A stretch of 64,000 nucleotides of DNA from Alistipes sp. (GTDB lineage Bacteria > Bacteroidota > Bacteroidia > Bacteroidales > Rikenellaceae): positions 62,001 to 126,000 of the forward strand of contig JAFTOU010000018.1 of NCBI GenBank assembly GCA_017463615.1, written 5' to 3'. Position 1 is the first letter of the stretch. Every line of letters begins with the position of its first letter. The position numbers and the translations under genes are program-made. Below are positions 22,882 to 33,820 of this stretch, in pieces. The notes beneath the pieces are model-generated. The model had not been told where the DNA came from and searched no databases. It saw nothing but the letters and a program-made list of their open reading frames with translations.

Positions 22882-24207
22882 ATGCGGAGGTTTTTGGTAT
22901 ATTTTGTAGCGATGCTACTACTTGCCACGCCCGAGGTTTTGGCTACGGGGCGTGGTGAGGCTCGCAATCGCGCGGCGGTGCTTAGTGGTGGTGACGGCTA
23001 CTACAAGGAGCTGTTTATGGACGGAGGTATACACCTCACATCGCGTCGCAAGCTCCCAGCAGCGCGTGCATTAGGCATAGATATGGAGTTCTTCGCCTCT
23101 GCGGCTACGAAGGAGCTGACCGCGCAAGATACAATCCTCCAGTCGCGCATATTCTGCGGTAGCGACCAGGATACAAACGGTCCGCTACTCTACCCCGACG
23201 GAGCACCTCGCTTTCGCGCCATATATGTCAATGGTGGTAGTGCCGCCAAGCACGCCCGCACGCTTACGGCAGAGGGGCGCGAGCGCATACGCCAGTTTGT
23301 GGCGGCAGGTGGCTCGTATATCGGCACTTGCGCAGGTGCATTCCTCGCCTCGGCAGCAAGTAAGCGGACGGGCAAGTCGGAGCGAAACAGAGGGCTCTAC
23401 CTCAACCTTTGGCCCGGCACGATGCACTCCACAGGGCTGCTTAAGAGTCGCACAGCGATGCAGTTAGAGCGTGGCTCTGCCCTGCTGCGATACTACGACT
23501 TTGGCGGGGATGGAGTGATTGACTCTGTGCGCCACAATGGCGGCGGCTATGCCCTGGAGAGCACCCTCCCTGCAGGTACAGAGGCGCTGACACGATATAT
23601 CTTCAAGGATAACGACAAGGTTAAAATCAACAACTGCATAAGCGCTTGGGCGTATAAAAAAGATGAGCAGAGCGGTCGCGTGGTGCTTGTTGGCTCACAC
23701 CCCGAGGCTGTAACTTCGGGCGAAAGATTGGAGTATATGTCGGCAATGCTGCTCTACGCAATGGATGGCAACGGCAAGCCCAAAATCAAGGCTGAACTGA
23801 ATAGCGGGCAGAGAATACAGATGAACCTCCGCACAGAGGATAACCTGCCCGAGCGCACCGCCATAGGCGATAGGCAATACCACCACTTCACCGTCACTGT
23901 GCCTAAGGGTTGCAAGCAGATGACTATCAAGCTCAGCGGCTACGACGGCTCGGATAACTTTGACCTCGCCCTCTCTGCCCACCCTCGCAGCTTCGCGTTT
24001 ATGGACTCAGCACAGTATACAGACTCCACCTCGGGCTGCTACAAAACACTTACCATAACACGGCCAAAACCTGGCGTGTGGTATATCTCCGTACTCTGCC
24101 AAACAACCGTCTCAGCCATCACAGGCCAGTACGGCACCAAATACTTCGGCCGCACCGATGTCCTCAACGGCGTACCGTACACAATCTCTGCAGAGATTGA
24201 CTATTAG
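22882..24207 (+). CDS. Secreted class I amidotransferase-like (BPL_N) protein
   Basis: 441 residues from the ATG at 22882, where a signal peptide is clear (MRRFLVYFVAMLLLATP, then ATG-type cleavage region). Residues ~40-290 look like the BPL_N/glutamine amidotransferase-like fold: AIYVNGGSAAKHA and a nucleophile elbow YIGTCAGAFLAS near 150-161 with Cys at the turn, then a His/Glu-containing GSHPEAVTSGE near 275. The C-terminal ~120 residues are a beta-sandwich resembling the bacterial pre-peptidase C-terminal (PPC) domain (DGSDNFDLALS, GVWYISVLC). It is probably a periplasmic hydrolase; substrate unknown. Confidence 0.65.
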   Translation: MRRFLVYFVAMLLLATPEVLATGRGEARNRAAVLSGGDGYYKELFMDGGIHLTSRRKLPAARALGIDMEFFASAATKELTAQDTILQSRIFCGSDQDTNGPLLYPDGAPRFRAIYVNGGSAAKHARTLTAEGRERIRQFVAAGGSYIGTCAGAFLASAASKRTGKSERNRGLYLNLWPGTMHSTGLLKSRTAMQLERGSALLRYYDFGGDGVIDSVRHNGGGYALESTLPAGTEALTRYIFKDNDKVKINNCISAWAYKKDEQSGRVVLVGSHPEAVTSGERLEYMSAMLLYAMDGNGKPKIKAELNSGQRIQMNLRTEDNLPERTAIGDRQYHHFTVTVPKGCKQMTIKLSGYDGSDNFDLALSAHPRSFAFMDSAQYTDSTSGCYKTLTITRPKPGVWYISVLCQTTVSAITGQYGTKYFGRTDVLNGVPYTISAEIDY

Positions 24208-24254
24208 CCGTTAGCCATTGGCTATTAGCTTTTCAGCGGTGTCGCTAAAGCGAC
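24204..24254 (+). repeat. Half composite repeat
   Basis: Heptads TTAGCCG, TTAGCCA, TTGGCTA, TTAGC are followed by GTCGC-taaa-GCGAC (24241-24254). Same left-half layout as at 21413 and 18329, again directly after a stop codon. Confidence 0.55.
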
Positions 24255-24284
24255 AGAGTTTATGGGGTCTACCATTCGCACCCA

Positions 24285-24413
24285 TTTTGGCGTCAGAAGG
24301 CGGTAGATACAACGCTCGGCAAAAATACCCGCGATGAGCTGTACTAAAGCGTACTGCTCATTGCGGGTACTTTTTTGTTAGCGGAAGTAGGTATCCGCCT
24401 TATCACGCCAAAA
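24285..24413. repeat. Nested palindromic element, copy C
   Basis: Ends TTTTGGCGT (24285-24293) and ACGCCAAAA (24405-24413); inner GGCGG/CCGCC; central hairpin ACCCGCGATGAGCTGTAC, taaagc, GTACTGCTCATTGCGGGT with flanking A and T runs. Relative to copy A, the stem has matched changes on both sides (GGGC to GAGC, GCCC to GCTC). It ends 1 bp from the TAG stop of the clostripain gene. Confidence 0.8.
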
Positions 24414-24414
24414 G

Positions 24415-26457
24415 CTAATGGGTGGCTTTGTACCATTCGGTTTCTTTCCACTTCGCCCTATACACAGAGCCCGGAACTATCATGATGGGGGCTGAGGTGG
24501 TGATTCCAGAGTAGTAATCTATAGGGTTTGCGAGGTTGTTATATGCGGAGTAGAAGGTCTCTGTGTGGTGCTGACCGGTGACGGTGCGGGCGAGCTGCTC
24601 GGAGAATGCGGCTACGGCAGAGGCATCGGTGCAGCTCTTGATGATATAGTCCTCAAGGTCAAAGAAGATGTGCGTAGGGTTACGCAGGTTGCTAATACCG
24701 TCGTACACCTGCAGCGTATCGGGGTCTACATCCTGCGTTGCGAGGTTTGTAGCCTTGACGGTCGCAGCCAGAGCCTCAAGCTCGGCGCAGTTGATAACAG
24801 CCGAGCAGGCAGAGGAGTAGATGCCCGTCTTATTGACCTTATAGTAGTCCACAAACGCCTTTGCCGAGCCCTCCAAGCGGGTGAGCAGCGGCTGCGAGCT
24901 GACCATTGTAGTGATAATATCGTTATACGGCATACCGCTTGCCATAACCTCGCACGGAGAGCCGAGGATATAGTCTGTAACATCCTTCAGGTCGTAGGCG
25001 GTCTCTACATTTGCCATATAGCAGACATCAAAGATGATATAGTCCAGATGGTGACCCGTGCGGGCGATAGCCGAGGCGAACTCGGTAGTATTGAGCTGCG
25101 TAGCTGCCGCATCGCCGATATGGCGCACCATAGCTGCCCCTGGCGCTGGCGTCCAGATAAGTTCCTCGGCAATATCAAACGCTGAGAGCGCCGAGGTGGA
25201 TGTATCGGCCTTAGGTATCCAACCCTTGCCATGCGAGCCCACATAGAGTCCATACTCCTTAGCTGGTGCAGCCTTGAATAGGTCGTTCAGTATTGAGTAT
25301 GCCATAGGCTCGTCGTAAATCATCGGCAGGCTATAGTCGGCAATATGCTCGCGAAGAACCTTGCTCATGCCGCTGTCGTAGCGAACCTCAAACATAGAGC
25401 CTGCAAGCTGACTGCTCTGCATAAAGACAATCACGCGGCTATTATCCAGCGTACCCTGCTGGGCGATGGTCTCCACCATCTGCAGATTGGTGTTGAAGTA
25501 GCTCTTGAGGCTTGTTCCGAGCATAAAGAATAGCAGGGCGTGGTCGGCAAGCTCCTTGCGCTGCCAAACCTCTATGGTCGTAGAGCAAGATGGGTAGTCT
25601 ACAAGCGCGACTGTCAGCACCGCAATCTTACGCTCCGCATCGGTCTTGTTGCCCTCCAAGGCTGTAAGCTCTATGCTCTGACCCTCGCCACGCACAGCAG
25701 TAAGGGTTGTGGCAGAGCTTGTTACGGTAAAGTCAAATGGGGTGATAACATCCACACTTGTCGTTGCCCCCTCAGTGCCGTTGATAACTATACGGCTGCG
25801 GTCAAAGGCTATGGCTGCCTGCTGCAGAACCTCTATACGACCCTCTATAGTATCGCCGCCAACCTTGAAGCTGATGTGACCGATAGTGCTCTTCTCGGTG
25901 GTTGTGTTATCCTTGGTTGCACTGACAGCTACGCTATACTTGTTTGTACCCACGCTGCGCGGTATTGAGCAGAGGATATCGCCCGTAGTGACCACCTCAA
26001 AGTCGTCGCTACGACACTCAAAGGTAAATGTTGTAGGCTCGCCCTGTACCGCAGCAACGGTTATCTGCTCCAGATACTGCTCGTCTACTATAATCTGAGG
26101 CCGCTGATACGCCACAATGCCCGTAAATCGGGTCTGCGAGAGGCGGATGACAACATCGCCCAGCTTGCGCTGCTGCAGAGTGTAGTTCGCCTCGGTGGCA
26201 GTGGCGGTAATAGAGGTCTTTGTAGTCGCCTCGCCCGCCGCAGGAGCATACTCCACACCTGGAGTATCAAGCATCTCCCACGCCAACTTTGAGCTGATGG
26301 CAAATGTCGCCTGCGACCCCTTAGTTCCACCCAGAACAAGTTTATTGTCGTTCACTCCGCTAAGGATAGAGAGCGAATCGCTTGGCACTGGCTCTGGTGG
26401 GTTACAAGCCGTGAAGGTCAGGGTCAGCAGTAGTGTATATATCCAAAATCTCTTCAT
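24415..26457 (-). CDS. Clostripain (C11) family lipoprotein protease
   Basis: 680 residues. The N-terminus is a lipoprotein signal (LLLTLTFTAC, Cys at 18), so it is exported and lipid-anchored. Residues ~35-300 form about three Bacteroidetes BACON/Ig-like repeats. The C11 peptidase domain follows, with the catalytic His in VGSHGKGWIP near 410 and the Cys in IIFDVCYMAN near 478. C11 enzymes cleave after basic residues and are self-activated. In gut Bacteroidetes they act on host or bacterial surface proteins. It is the last gene of the ligA-dapA run, 3 bp after a DUF4919 gene. Confidence 0.88.
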   Translation of the reverse strand: MKRFWIYTLLLTLTFTACNPPEPVPSDSLSILSGVNDNKLVLGGTKGSQATFAISSKLAWEMLDTPGVEYAPAAGEATTKTSITATATEANYTLQQRKLGDVVIRLSQTRFTGIVAYQRPQIIVDEQYLEQITVAAVQGEPTTFTFECRSDDFEVVTTGDILCSIPRSVGTNKYSVAVSATKDNTTTEKSTIGHISFKVGGDTIEGRIEVLQQAAIAFDRSRIVINGTEGATTSVDVITPFDFTVTSSATTLTAVRGEGQSIELTALEGNKTDAERKIAVLTVALVDYPSCSTTIEVWQRKELADHALLFFMLGTSLKSYFNTNLQMVETIAQQGTLDNSRVIVFMQSSQLAGSMFEVRYDSGMSKVLREHIADYSLPMIYDEPMAYSILNDLFKAAPAKEYGLYVGSHGKGWIPKADTSTSALSAFDIAEELIWTPAPGAAMVRHIGDAAATQLNTTEFASAIARTGHHLDYIIFDVCYMANVETAYDLKDVTDYILGSPCEVMASGMPYNDIITTMVSSQPLLTRLEGSAKAFVDYYKVNKTGIYSSACSAVINCAELEALAATVKATNLATQDVDPDTLQVYDGISNLRNPTHIFFDLEDYIIKSCTDASAVAAFSEQLARTVTGQHHTETFYSAYNNLANPIDYYSGITTSAPIMIVPGSVYRAKWKETEWYKATH

Positions 26458-26460
26458 ATC

Positions 26461-27195
26461 TTACTTATATTCGCGTGGTTTAAGGTTGTTAAACTGCCAG
26501 GTACGCTCACGCTTGAAGGTGTAGTCGTCTGGCTTATTCCAGTACATACGACTGTAGTCAAAGTAGTAGCCCTTCAGCTTATTCTTCGGGCTCTCAAAGG
26601 GGATAAACTCAACCTCGCGGCTGATGATGCGGCTCTTGCGCTGATTCCAACCCTTTGCTGCGATAAAGTCTACGCCGTGCGAGAAGAAGAGGATGTGCAT
26701 CGCCTCCTTCTCCTTCGCCCCCGTACCCGAAGCGGCTATCGTACGCAGTATGGCTGCCAGATGGTCGGCATATATCTTCTCGCGCACACTGTCGCCCGCC
26801 GTTCCGTAGGCGTATGCCATAATATTGAGCAACTTTGGCGAGAAGGGGTCGTACTCCATAGCCTCCGTACCTGCAGCGATAAGCTCGTCTATATCCGCCA
26901 CAGAGGGGGTATCAATGGCTATGCGGGCCATGATATTCTGCACCTTGGTCATTCCCGGGTTATCGTTCAGTGGACGATATGCTGCCTGATAGGCATAGCC
27001 GTAGTAGAGGTAGTGATACTCTTGGTCGGTAAGCTGCTCGCCCGCCTGATAACGCATAATCAGGTTGGGGTAATAGTAGGGCGAGTTGCTGTCGTTTATA
27101 GCAGCAAAAATCTTATCGTTGTTGGGCACCTCCGCCATAGCAACCGAGAGGGTCGCCACAGCACAGAGAAGTGCAAAAAATCTCTTAAGCCTCAT
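26461..27195 (-). CDS. DUF4919 family exported protein
   Basis: 244 residues with a signal peptide (MRLKRFFALLCAVATLSVAMA). The body is helical, with YYYPNLIMRYQAGEQLTDQEYHYLYYGYAYQ-type sequence near 38-70, typical of the Bacteroidetes DUF4919 family. No catalytic motif is visible. It overlaps the end of dapA by 11 bp and is followed by the clostripain, so it may assist an exported protease. Function unknown. Confidence 0.72.
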   Translation of the reverse strand: MRLKRFFALLCAVATLSVAMAEVPNNDKIFAAINDSNSPYYYPNLIMRYQAGEQLTDQEYHYLYYGYAYQAAYRPLNDNPGMTKVQNIMARIAIDTPSVADIDELIAAGTEAMEYDPFSPKLLNIMAYAYGTAGDSVREKIYADHLAAILRTIAASGTGAKEKEAMHILFFSHGVDFIAAKGWNQRKSRIISREVEFIPFESPKNKLKGYYFDYSRMYWNKPDDYTFKRERTWQFNNLKPREYK

Positions 27196-28081
27196 ACTTT
27201 ATAATCTCCAATCGCTGTCGTATATCAAGCTCTACACTCGCCTCAGCAAGCGGCAGACGCACCGTTGGGGTGCAGAGCTGTTTTGTTGCAAGTGCATTTT
27301 TTATGCCTACAGGGTTACCCTCGCAGAAGAGGGTGTCAATTATGCTGTCGAGCTTTGAAATCATATACTCCGCCTTGTCAAAGTTGCCCTCCAGAGCGAG
27401 TGTTGTCAGCTCCACAACCTGCTGCGGATAGAGGTGACCGAGCACCGAGAGCACGCCGCTACCACCGCGACGAATAGCCTCAACGGTAAGTCCGTCGTCG
27501 CCGCTTACAAGGATAAACTCCTCGCGCACCTGCTTTACAGCCTTGATTATAGCCTCCATCTGCTCCACATTGCCCGATGCCTCCTTGATTCCGAACACAT
27601 TGCTGCAAGCGGCAACAATGCGAGCAACGGTCTGCGGGGTCATATTCACACCCGTACGGCCAGGGATGTTATAGAGCATAATAGGCAGTGGCGATGCCTC
27701 CGAGACAGCCTTGAAGTGGCGGAAAAGGCCCTCCTGATTTGGCTTGTTGTAGTATGGATTTACACTCAGCACAGCATCGTAGCCCGTAAAGTCCCAACTC
27801 TTGAGCGTTGCCACAACATCGGCAGTGCAGTTGCCGCCAATGCCGACCATCAGCGCTACCCTACCCGCTGCTCGCTGGGCAATAAAGCGCGATACGGCAA
27901 TACGCTCCGCAGATGTAAGGGTCGGAGTCTCGGATGTAGTTCCGAGGGCGAGCAGATAGTCTACCCCACCGTCAATCACGCGGTCAATAATTGCAGCAAG
28001 CGATGCAAAGTCTACACTACCCTTGCTGTCAAATGGTGTGATAAGGGCCACACCTACGCCTCTAAATTTATCTGTAATCAT
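27185..28081 (-). CDS. dapA: 4-hydroxy-tetrahydrodipicolinate synthase
   Basis: 298 residues, standard TIM-barrel length. Seen: GTTSETPTL near 47-55 (pyruvate carboxylate-binding Thr pair), the catalytic Tyr in YNIPGRTGVNM near 136-146 and the Schiff-base Lys in GIKEASGN near 163-170. It condenses pyruvate with aspartate semialdehyde, the first committed step to lysine and meso-diaminopimelate. It sits 6 bp after ligA and overlaps the DUF4919 gene. Confidence 0.96.
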   Translation of the reverse strand: MITDKFRGVGVALITPFDSKGSVDFASLAAIIDRVIDGGVDYLLALGTTSETPTLTSAERIAVSRFIAQRAAGRVALMVGIGGNCTADVVATLKSWDFTGYDAVLSVNPYYNKPNQEGLFRHFKAVSEASPLPIMLYNIPGRTGVNMTPQTVARIVAACSNVFGIKEASGNVEQMEAIIKAVKQVREEFILVSGDDGLTVEAIRRGGSGVLSVLGHLYPQQVVELTTLALEGNFDKAEYMISKLDSIIDTLFCEGNPVGIKNALATKQLCTPTVRLPLAEASVELDIRQRLEIIKYEA

Positions 28082-28087
28082 ATCTCT

Positions 28088-30193
<2,106 letters not shown>

Positions 30194-30269
30194 CTATAAC
30201 CCGCAAAAATACACATTTCATTTCAAACCACAGCTAAAATCAAAAAAAAAAGAAAAAAAATCTGTTAAA

Positions 30270-30301
30270 TTGGCGCGATTACAAATTTTTGCTTATACTT
30301 G
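30270..30301 (+). promoter_or_regulatory. Promoter of the acidic protein/fabI pair
   Basis: TTGG (30270-30273), 20 bases, then TATACTTG (30294-30301). It predicts a leader of ~100 nt before 30405. The leader contains a possible hairpin CTATATCGG ... CCGATAGAG. Confidence 0.5.
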
Positions 30302-30404
30302 CACCCGAAAACAGTGATAATTGCTCTTGACAAGGGCCTATATCGGTTAGTTTTTTGCTATACAGCGCCCGATAGAGGTCGGTCAATAGCCCAAAATAAA
30401 CATT

Positions 30405-30740
30405 ATGGCACCAATAAATAAAAAGAGATCTGTTGTTAGTTTTAACAATCTTCCATTAGAGATTCAGGAGGCAGTAAAGGCCTTCTACCCACACGGCTAC
30501 TCTGAGGCTATGATTCGTGTAGATAAGCCAAATGGCGACTTCTTCTTCGCAGTACCATTTGAGACCGAGCTGGTAAGCTATCTGGTAAAGATTGATGTCA
30601 AGATAGACGACCTTTCGGACGATGACGACGATAAGGAGTACTACGACGACGAGATTAAGGGCGCCGATCAGATTCAGGACGATGAGGAGGAGGAAGAGGA
30701 GCGCCGCCCATCGCCTATCGTATACGACGACGAAGACTAA
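30405..30740 (+). CDS. Conserved acidic protein upstream of fabI
   Basis: 111 residues. The first ~65 are a small folded region (NNLPLEIQEAVKAFYPHGYS) and the tail is extremely acidic (DDDDDKEYYDDE, DDEEEEEERR). Bacteroidales genomes commonly carry such a protein next to fabI. The acidic tail suggests a partner-binding role, for instance with basic or nucleic-acid-binding proteins, but this is inference. It shares a promoter with fabI, 41 bp downstream. Confidence 0.7.
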   Translation: MAPINKKRSVVSFNNLPLEIQEAVKAFYPHGYSEAMIRVDKPNGDFFFAVPFETELVSYLVKIDVKIDDLSDDDDDKEYYDDEIKGADQIQDDEEEEEERRPSPIVYDDED

Positions 30741-30781
30741 TTGTCCGCGGCAATAGTGCCGTTGACAGAAAATTAAATACT

Positions 30782-31615
30782 ATGAGTTACAATCTATTAA
30801 AAGGCAAGAAAGGAATTATTTTCGGTGCTCTCAACGACCTATCTATAGCGTGGAAAGTTGCCGAGCGTGCGGTTGAAGAGGGAGCCGAGATTGTACTGAC
30901 AAACACCGAGATTTCGCTCCGTATGGGCGAGATTAACAGTTTGGCAGAGAAGTGCAATGCACCAATCATTGCTGCCGATGCTACAAATGTTGAGGATTTG
31001 GAGGCATTGGTAGATAAGGCGATGGAGCATTTTGGCGGTAAGATTGACTTCGTACTCCACTCAGTGGGTATGTCGCCAAATGTGCGCAAGAACATACCTT
31101 ATCAGTCGCTCAACTACACCTTTTTTGACAAGACATTAGACATCTCTGCAGTATCCTTCCACAAGGTTATGCAGGTGCTCTACAACAAGAATGCTATGAA
31201 CGAGTGGGGCTCTATCGTGGCTCTTACTTATATGGCAGCACAGCGAACTTTTGTCGGCTATGGCGATATGGCAGATGCTAAGGCACTGCTTGAGTCTATC
31301 GCTCGCAGCTACGGCGCAATCTATGGTCGCGACCATAAGGTGCGCGTGAATACTGTTTCCCAGTCCCCAACCTACACCACTGCAGGCAAGGGCGTGAAGG
31401 GTATGGGCGGTATGCTTGACTTCGCCGAGGCTATGTCCCCACTGGGCAACGCCAGCGCTGACGAGTGCGCCGACTACTGCGTAACACTCTTTAGCGACCT
31501 TACCCGCAAGGTTACGATGCAGAACCTCTACCACGACGGCGGTTTCGCATCCATGGGCCTAAGCGAGGCTGTCTACCACAACTTCCTCAAAGGCGCCGAA
31601 CAGGCAGAGGAGTAA
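30782..31615 (+). CDS. fabI: Enoyl-ACP reductase (FabI)
   Basis: 277 residues of the SDR-type enoyl-ACP reductase. Seen: GALNDLSIAWKVAE near 16-29 (divergent NAD-binding loop), a HSVGMSP strand near 97-103, and the catalytic YGDMADAK near 159-166 (Tyr-x6-Lys). It carries out the last reduction of each fatty-acid elongation cycle using NADH. It is followed 2 bp later by a strong intrinsic terminator. Confidence 0.95.
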   Translation: MSYNLLKGKKGIIFGALNDLSIAWKVAERAVEEGAEIVLTNTEISLRMGEINSLAEKCNAPIIAADATNVEDLEALVDKAMEHFGGKIDFVLHSVGMSPNVRKNIPYQSLNYTFFDKTLDISAVSFHKVMQVLYNKNAMNEWGSIVALTYMAAQRTFVGYGDMADAKALLESIARSYGAIYGRDHKVRVNTVSQSPTYTTAGKGVKGMGGMLDFAEAMSPLGNASADECADYCVTLFSDLTRKVTMQNLYHDGGFASMGLSEAVYHNFLKGAEQAEE

Positions 31616-31618
31616 ATA

Positions 31619-31652
31619 AAAAATATCACTCGTTTGAGTGATATTTTTTTTT
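31619..31652 (+). terminator. Intrinsic terminator after fabI
   Basis: AATATCACTC-gttt-GAGTGATATT (31622-31645) with an A-run before and T-run after. The stem is perfect and could work in both directions. Confidence 0.9.
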
Positions 31653-31790
31653 GGCTGTTGGCCTTTAGCCATTGGCTGTTTTACTAAGGGTTATTAAAGA
31701 GTATTAAGGGTTACTAATGGTCGCTGGCGCGACGCTACGCAGTACAGAAAAGTTGCGCTTCCCTTAATAGCCTTTAATAGCCTTTAATAT
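31652..31790. repeat. Heptad and inverted decamer arrays
   Basis: Heptads (TTGGCTG, TTGGCCT, TTAGCCA, TTGGCTG) at 31652-31679 are followed by decamers (TTATTAAAGA, GTATTAAGGG, TTACTAATGG) at 31681-31720, a GTCGC-tggc-GCGAC hairpin (31720-31733) and inverted decamers (CCTTTAATAG twice) at 31761-31790. The decamers could pair across the hairpin. With element copy D this fills the 340-bp convergent gap. Confidence 0.55.
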
Positions 31791-31828
31791 ATCGCCACGG
31801 ACTCCACCGCCGTCAATTCCATGCCCCG

Positions 31829-31955
31829 TTTTGGCGTCAGAAGGGGTTAGATGCAACGCTCGGGTAAAAAAACAGCGAAGGGTAGTACTAAAGCGTACGA
31901 CCCTTTGCTGATTTTTTAGCTAGCGGCGGCAGGTATGCCCCTTATCACGCCAAAA
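31829..31955. repeat. Nested palindromic element, copy D
   Basis: Ends TTTTGGCGT (31829-31837) and ACGCCAAAA (31947-31955); inner GGGGTTA / TGCCCCTTA-type pair; central hairpin CAGCGAAGGGTAGTAC, taaagc, GTACGACCCTTTGCTG with A and T runs. It abuts the stop codon of the permease gene (31956). The stem again shows paired substitutions relative to copies A and C. Confidence 0.8.
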
Positions 31956-33407
31956 CTACTTCTGCCAGTGGAAGGGTGCAAAGGTAGTATCATCGCTCTT
32001 CCAGCTTGGCTTACGCATTGCGTAGATGATGAGTGGGATGATTACCACAATAAGGCAACCTACAACAAGGATGGTGACCCAGGTTTTAGGGCTACCGGTT
32101 GGAATCTGAGCAGGTGGGATAAAGCTAAGCACAAAGGCGAGCAGGGAGCCGCAGAAGCCAAGGCCTGCGATTATCCACATCATAAGGTTGCTACCGAGGT
32201 GGAAAGGTCGCTCGGTGTTTCGCATCTTATAGCGCAGCACTATAGCAGCGGCAAAGAGCATCATATACATTATAAGGTAGAGCGAGGCGGTCATCTGCGA
32301 GAGTATCTGGTAGAAGGACTGCACCGACGGCATAACGACAAACAGCAGCGAGAGCAGGGTCACAATTCCGCCCTGGATGAGCAGGATATTTCGCTGCACG
32401 CCATTCTTATTACTCTTCTGGAAGAATGGGGGCAGGTAGCCCGCCTTGCCGACGGTAAAGATACCCTTTGATGGACCAGCCACCCATGTAAGCACGCCCG
32501 CCAGCACGCCGAACATCAGCGCAATAGCTATCAGCGGCGATGCCCACGACATGTGCAGGTACTCAAAATAGCGGTCAAAGCCGATAAGCAGCGACTGGGT
32601 CAGCGAGACATCCTTAGCCGGGATGATAAAGCCGAGCGAGAAGGTGCCGAGGATGAATATCGCCACCGTAATAAGCGAGCCGATGATAATCGCCTTAGGA
32701 TAGTTTCGCTTAGGGTTATTGACCTCCATAACATGGATACCCATCATCTCCATACCGGCGTAGAAGAGGAAGATACTGCTGGCCAGTACCAGATTGTCAA
32801 ACTTCTTCAAGTCGGGCAGAAAACCTGCACTCATATCCATATTATTATGACCTCCAGTGGCGAGGTATATCACGCCCAGCACAATAAGCAGCGCCGCGGG
32901 GATAATCGTGCCAATAATACCGCCCCACTTACTTATCTTGCCGACCCAGCCTAAGCCCTTAAGGGATATAAATGTGGCGGTCCAGTATATCGCCAGCACC
33001 ACCACAAGGGTAAAGAGCTTGTTGGACGCCAGCGCCATATCCGCCTGCTGATTCATGCCGATAAAGGCGATAGATACCGCGCCAAAGGTCAGCACCGTAG
33101 GGTACCAAATCGTGGACTGAATCCACTGCAACCATATCGCCAGAAAGCCAGCCTTTGCACCAAAAGCCTCGCCTATCCAGCGAAATACACCGCCCTCCTT
33201 GTCGCTAAACATAGCCGCGAGTTCGGCAGCCACCAACGCCGTAGGAATCAAAAATACAAACGCCGCAAATAGGTAGTAAAACGCTGAGCCTAAGCCATAT
33301 ACCGACTCTGCAGCCAAGCCTCTAAGGCTCACTACCGCCGTGACATTCATAATCGCCAGCGTTGCCACCGACAGTCTAAATGTAGAATTTTTCTTCTCCA
33401 TACACAC
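31956..33407 (-). CDS. APC-family amino-acid permease (GadC-like)
   Basis: 483 residues with about 12 membrane spans. The N-terminus (LSVATLAIMNVTAVVSLRGL) and MFSDKEGGVFRWIGEAFG near 67-84 match the amino acid-polyamine-organocation superfamily, closest in feel to the glutamate:GABA antiporter branch. No glutamate decarboxylase is nearby, so the substrate is unassigned. Two Met codons (33407 and 33401) are possible starts. It reads toward fabI and is separated from it by element copy D. Confidence 0.85.
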   Translation of the reverse strand: MCMEKKNSTFRLSVATLAIMNVTAVVSLRGLAAESVYGLGSAFYYLFAAFVFLIPTALVAAELAAMFSDKEGGVFRWIGEAFGAKAGFLAIWLQWIQSTIWYPTVLTFGAVSIAFIGMNQQADMALASNKLFTLVVVLAIYWTATFISLKGLGWVGKISKWGGIIGTIIPAALLIVLGVIYLATGGHNNMDMSAGFLPDLKKFDNLVLASSIFLFYAGMEMMGIHVMEVNNPKRNYPKAIIIGSLITVAIFILGTFSLGFIIPAKDVSLTQSLLIGFDRYFEYLHMSWASPLIAIALMFGVLAGVLTWVAGPSKGIFTVGKAGYLPPFFQKSNKNGVQRNILLIQGGIVTLLSLLFVVMPSVQSFYQILSQMTASLYLIMYMMLFAAAIVLRYKMRNTERPFHLGSNLMMWIIAGLGFCGSLLAFVLSFIPPAQIPTGSPKTWVTILVVGCLIVVIIPLIIYAMRKPSWKSDDTTFAPFHWQK

Positions 33408-33481
33408 ATTTTTTAATGAACGAATACCCCCACATGTGCAACAATCAAACCATTCTACAATCTGCCGTCAGCTACGGGCAT

Positions 33482-33510
33482 AAAAAAGGGCGATGTCAAT
33501 GACATCACCC
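33482..33510 (-). terminator. Terminator of the TIR-RyR operon
   Basis: On the minus strand, GGGTGATGTCA-t-TGACATCGCCC is followed by TTTTTT (plus 33482-33487). It lies 8 bp after the stop of the RyR gene and marks the end of the seven-gene run that starts at 41261. Confidence 0.85.
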
Positions 33511-33517
33511 CACTCTG

Positions 33518-33808
33518 CTACTGCTTCTCTATCTTGAAGCCCAACTTACAAATCAGTTTGAGCGTCTGCAGAGCCGTATTGCGGTCATACTCGCGCTCGG
33601 AGTCTGGCAAAGACTCATACGGCACTAAACACGGATGGTGCTTCAGAACATCATTGCGCTGCTCGCCATAGCTCCAGCCCTGCTCTATTCGCCCCTGCGC
33701 CCACACATCGTGGACATTTCTCGCCATCTGCTCAACAAGCTCATTAAGCTCTGCCGACAACTCTATATCGCCCGTATCTACAGGCTGCGGTACATAAGTT
33801 TTACTCAT
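33518..33808 (-). CDS. Stand-alone RyR domain protein
   Basis: 96 residues, almost exactly one RyR domain: YVPQPVDTGDIEL near 5-17, NVHDVWAQGRIEQGWSYG near 31-48, HHPCLVPYESLPDSEREYDR near 57-76 and a closing LKLICKLGF. RyR repeats are known in ryanodine receptors and in prokaryotic proteins tied to predicted nucleotide-signalling systems, where they are thought to sense a small molecule. This gene is last of the operon, 12 bp after a second RyR-containing gene. Ligand unknown. Confidence 0.88.
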   Translation of the reverse strand: MSKTYVPQPVDTGDIELSAELNELVEQMARNVHDVWAQGRIEQGWSYGEQRNDVLKHHPCLVPYESLPDSEREYDRNTALQTLKLICKLGFKIEKQ

Positions 33809-33820
33809 AATTGCTATCTT

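Noticed and set aside
31956-33407. Assignment as gadC, part of an acid-resistance system
   Set aside because: The permease fold fits, but no glutamate decarboxylase or glutaminase is adjacent, so the specific name is not supported.
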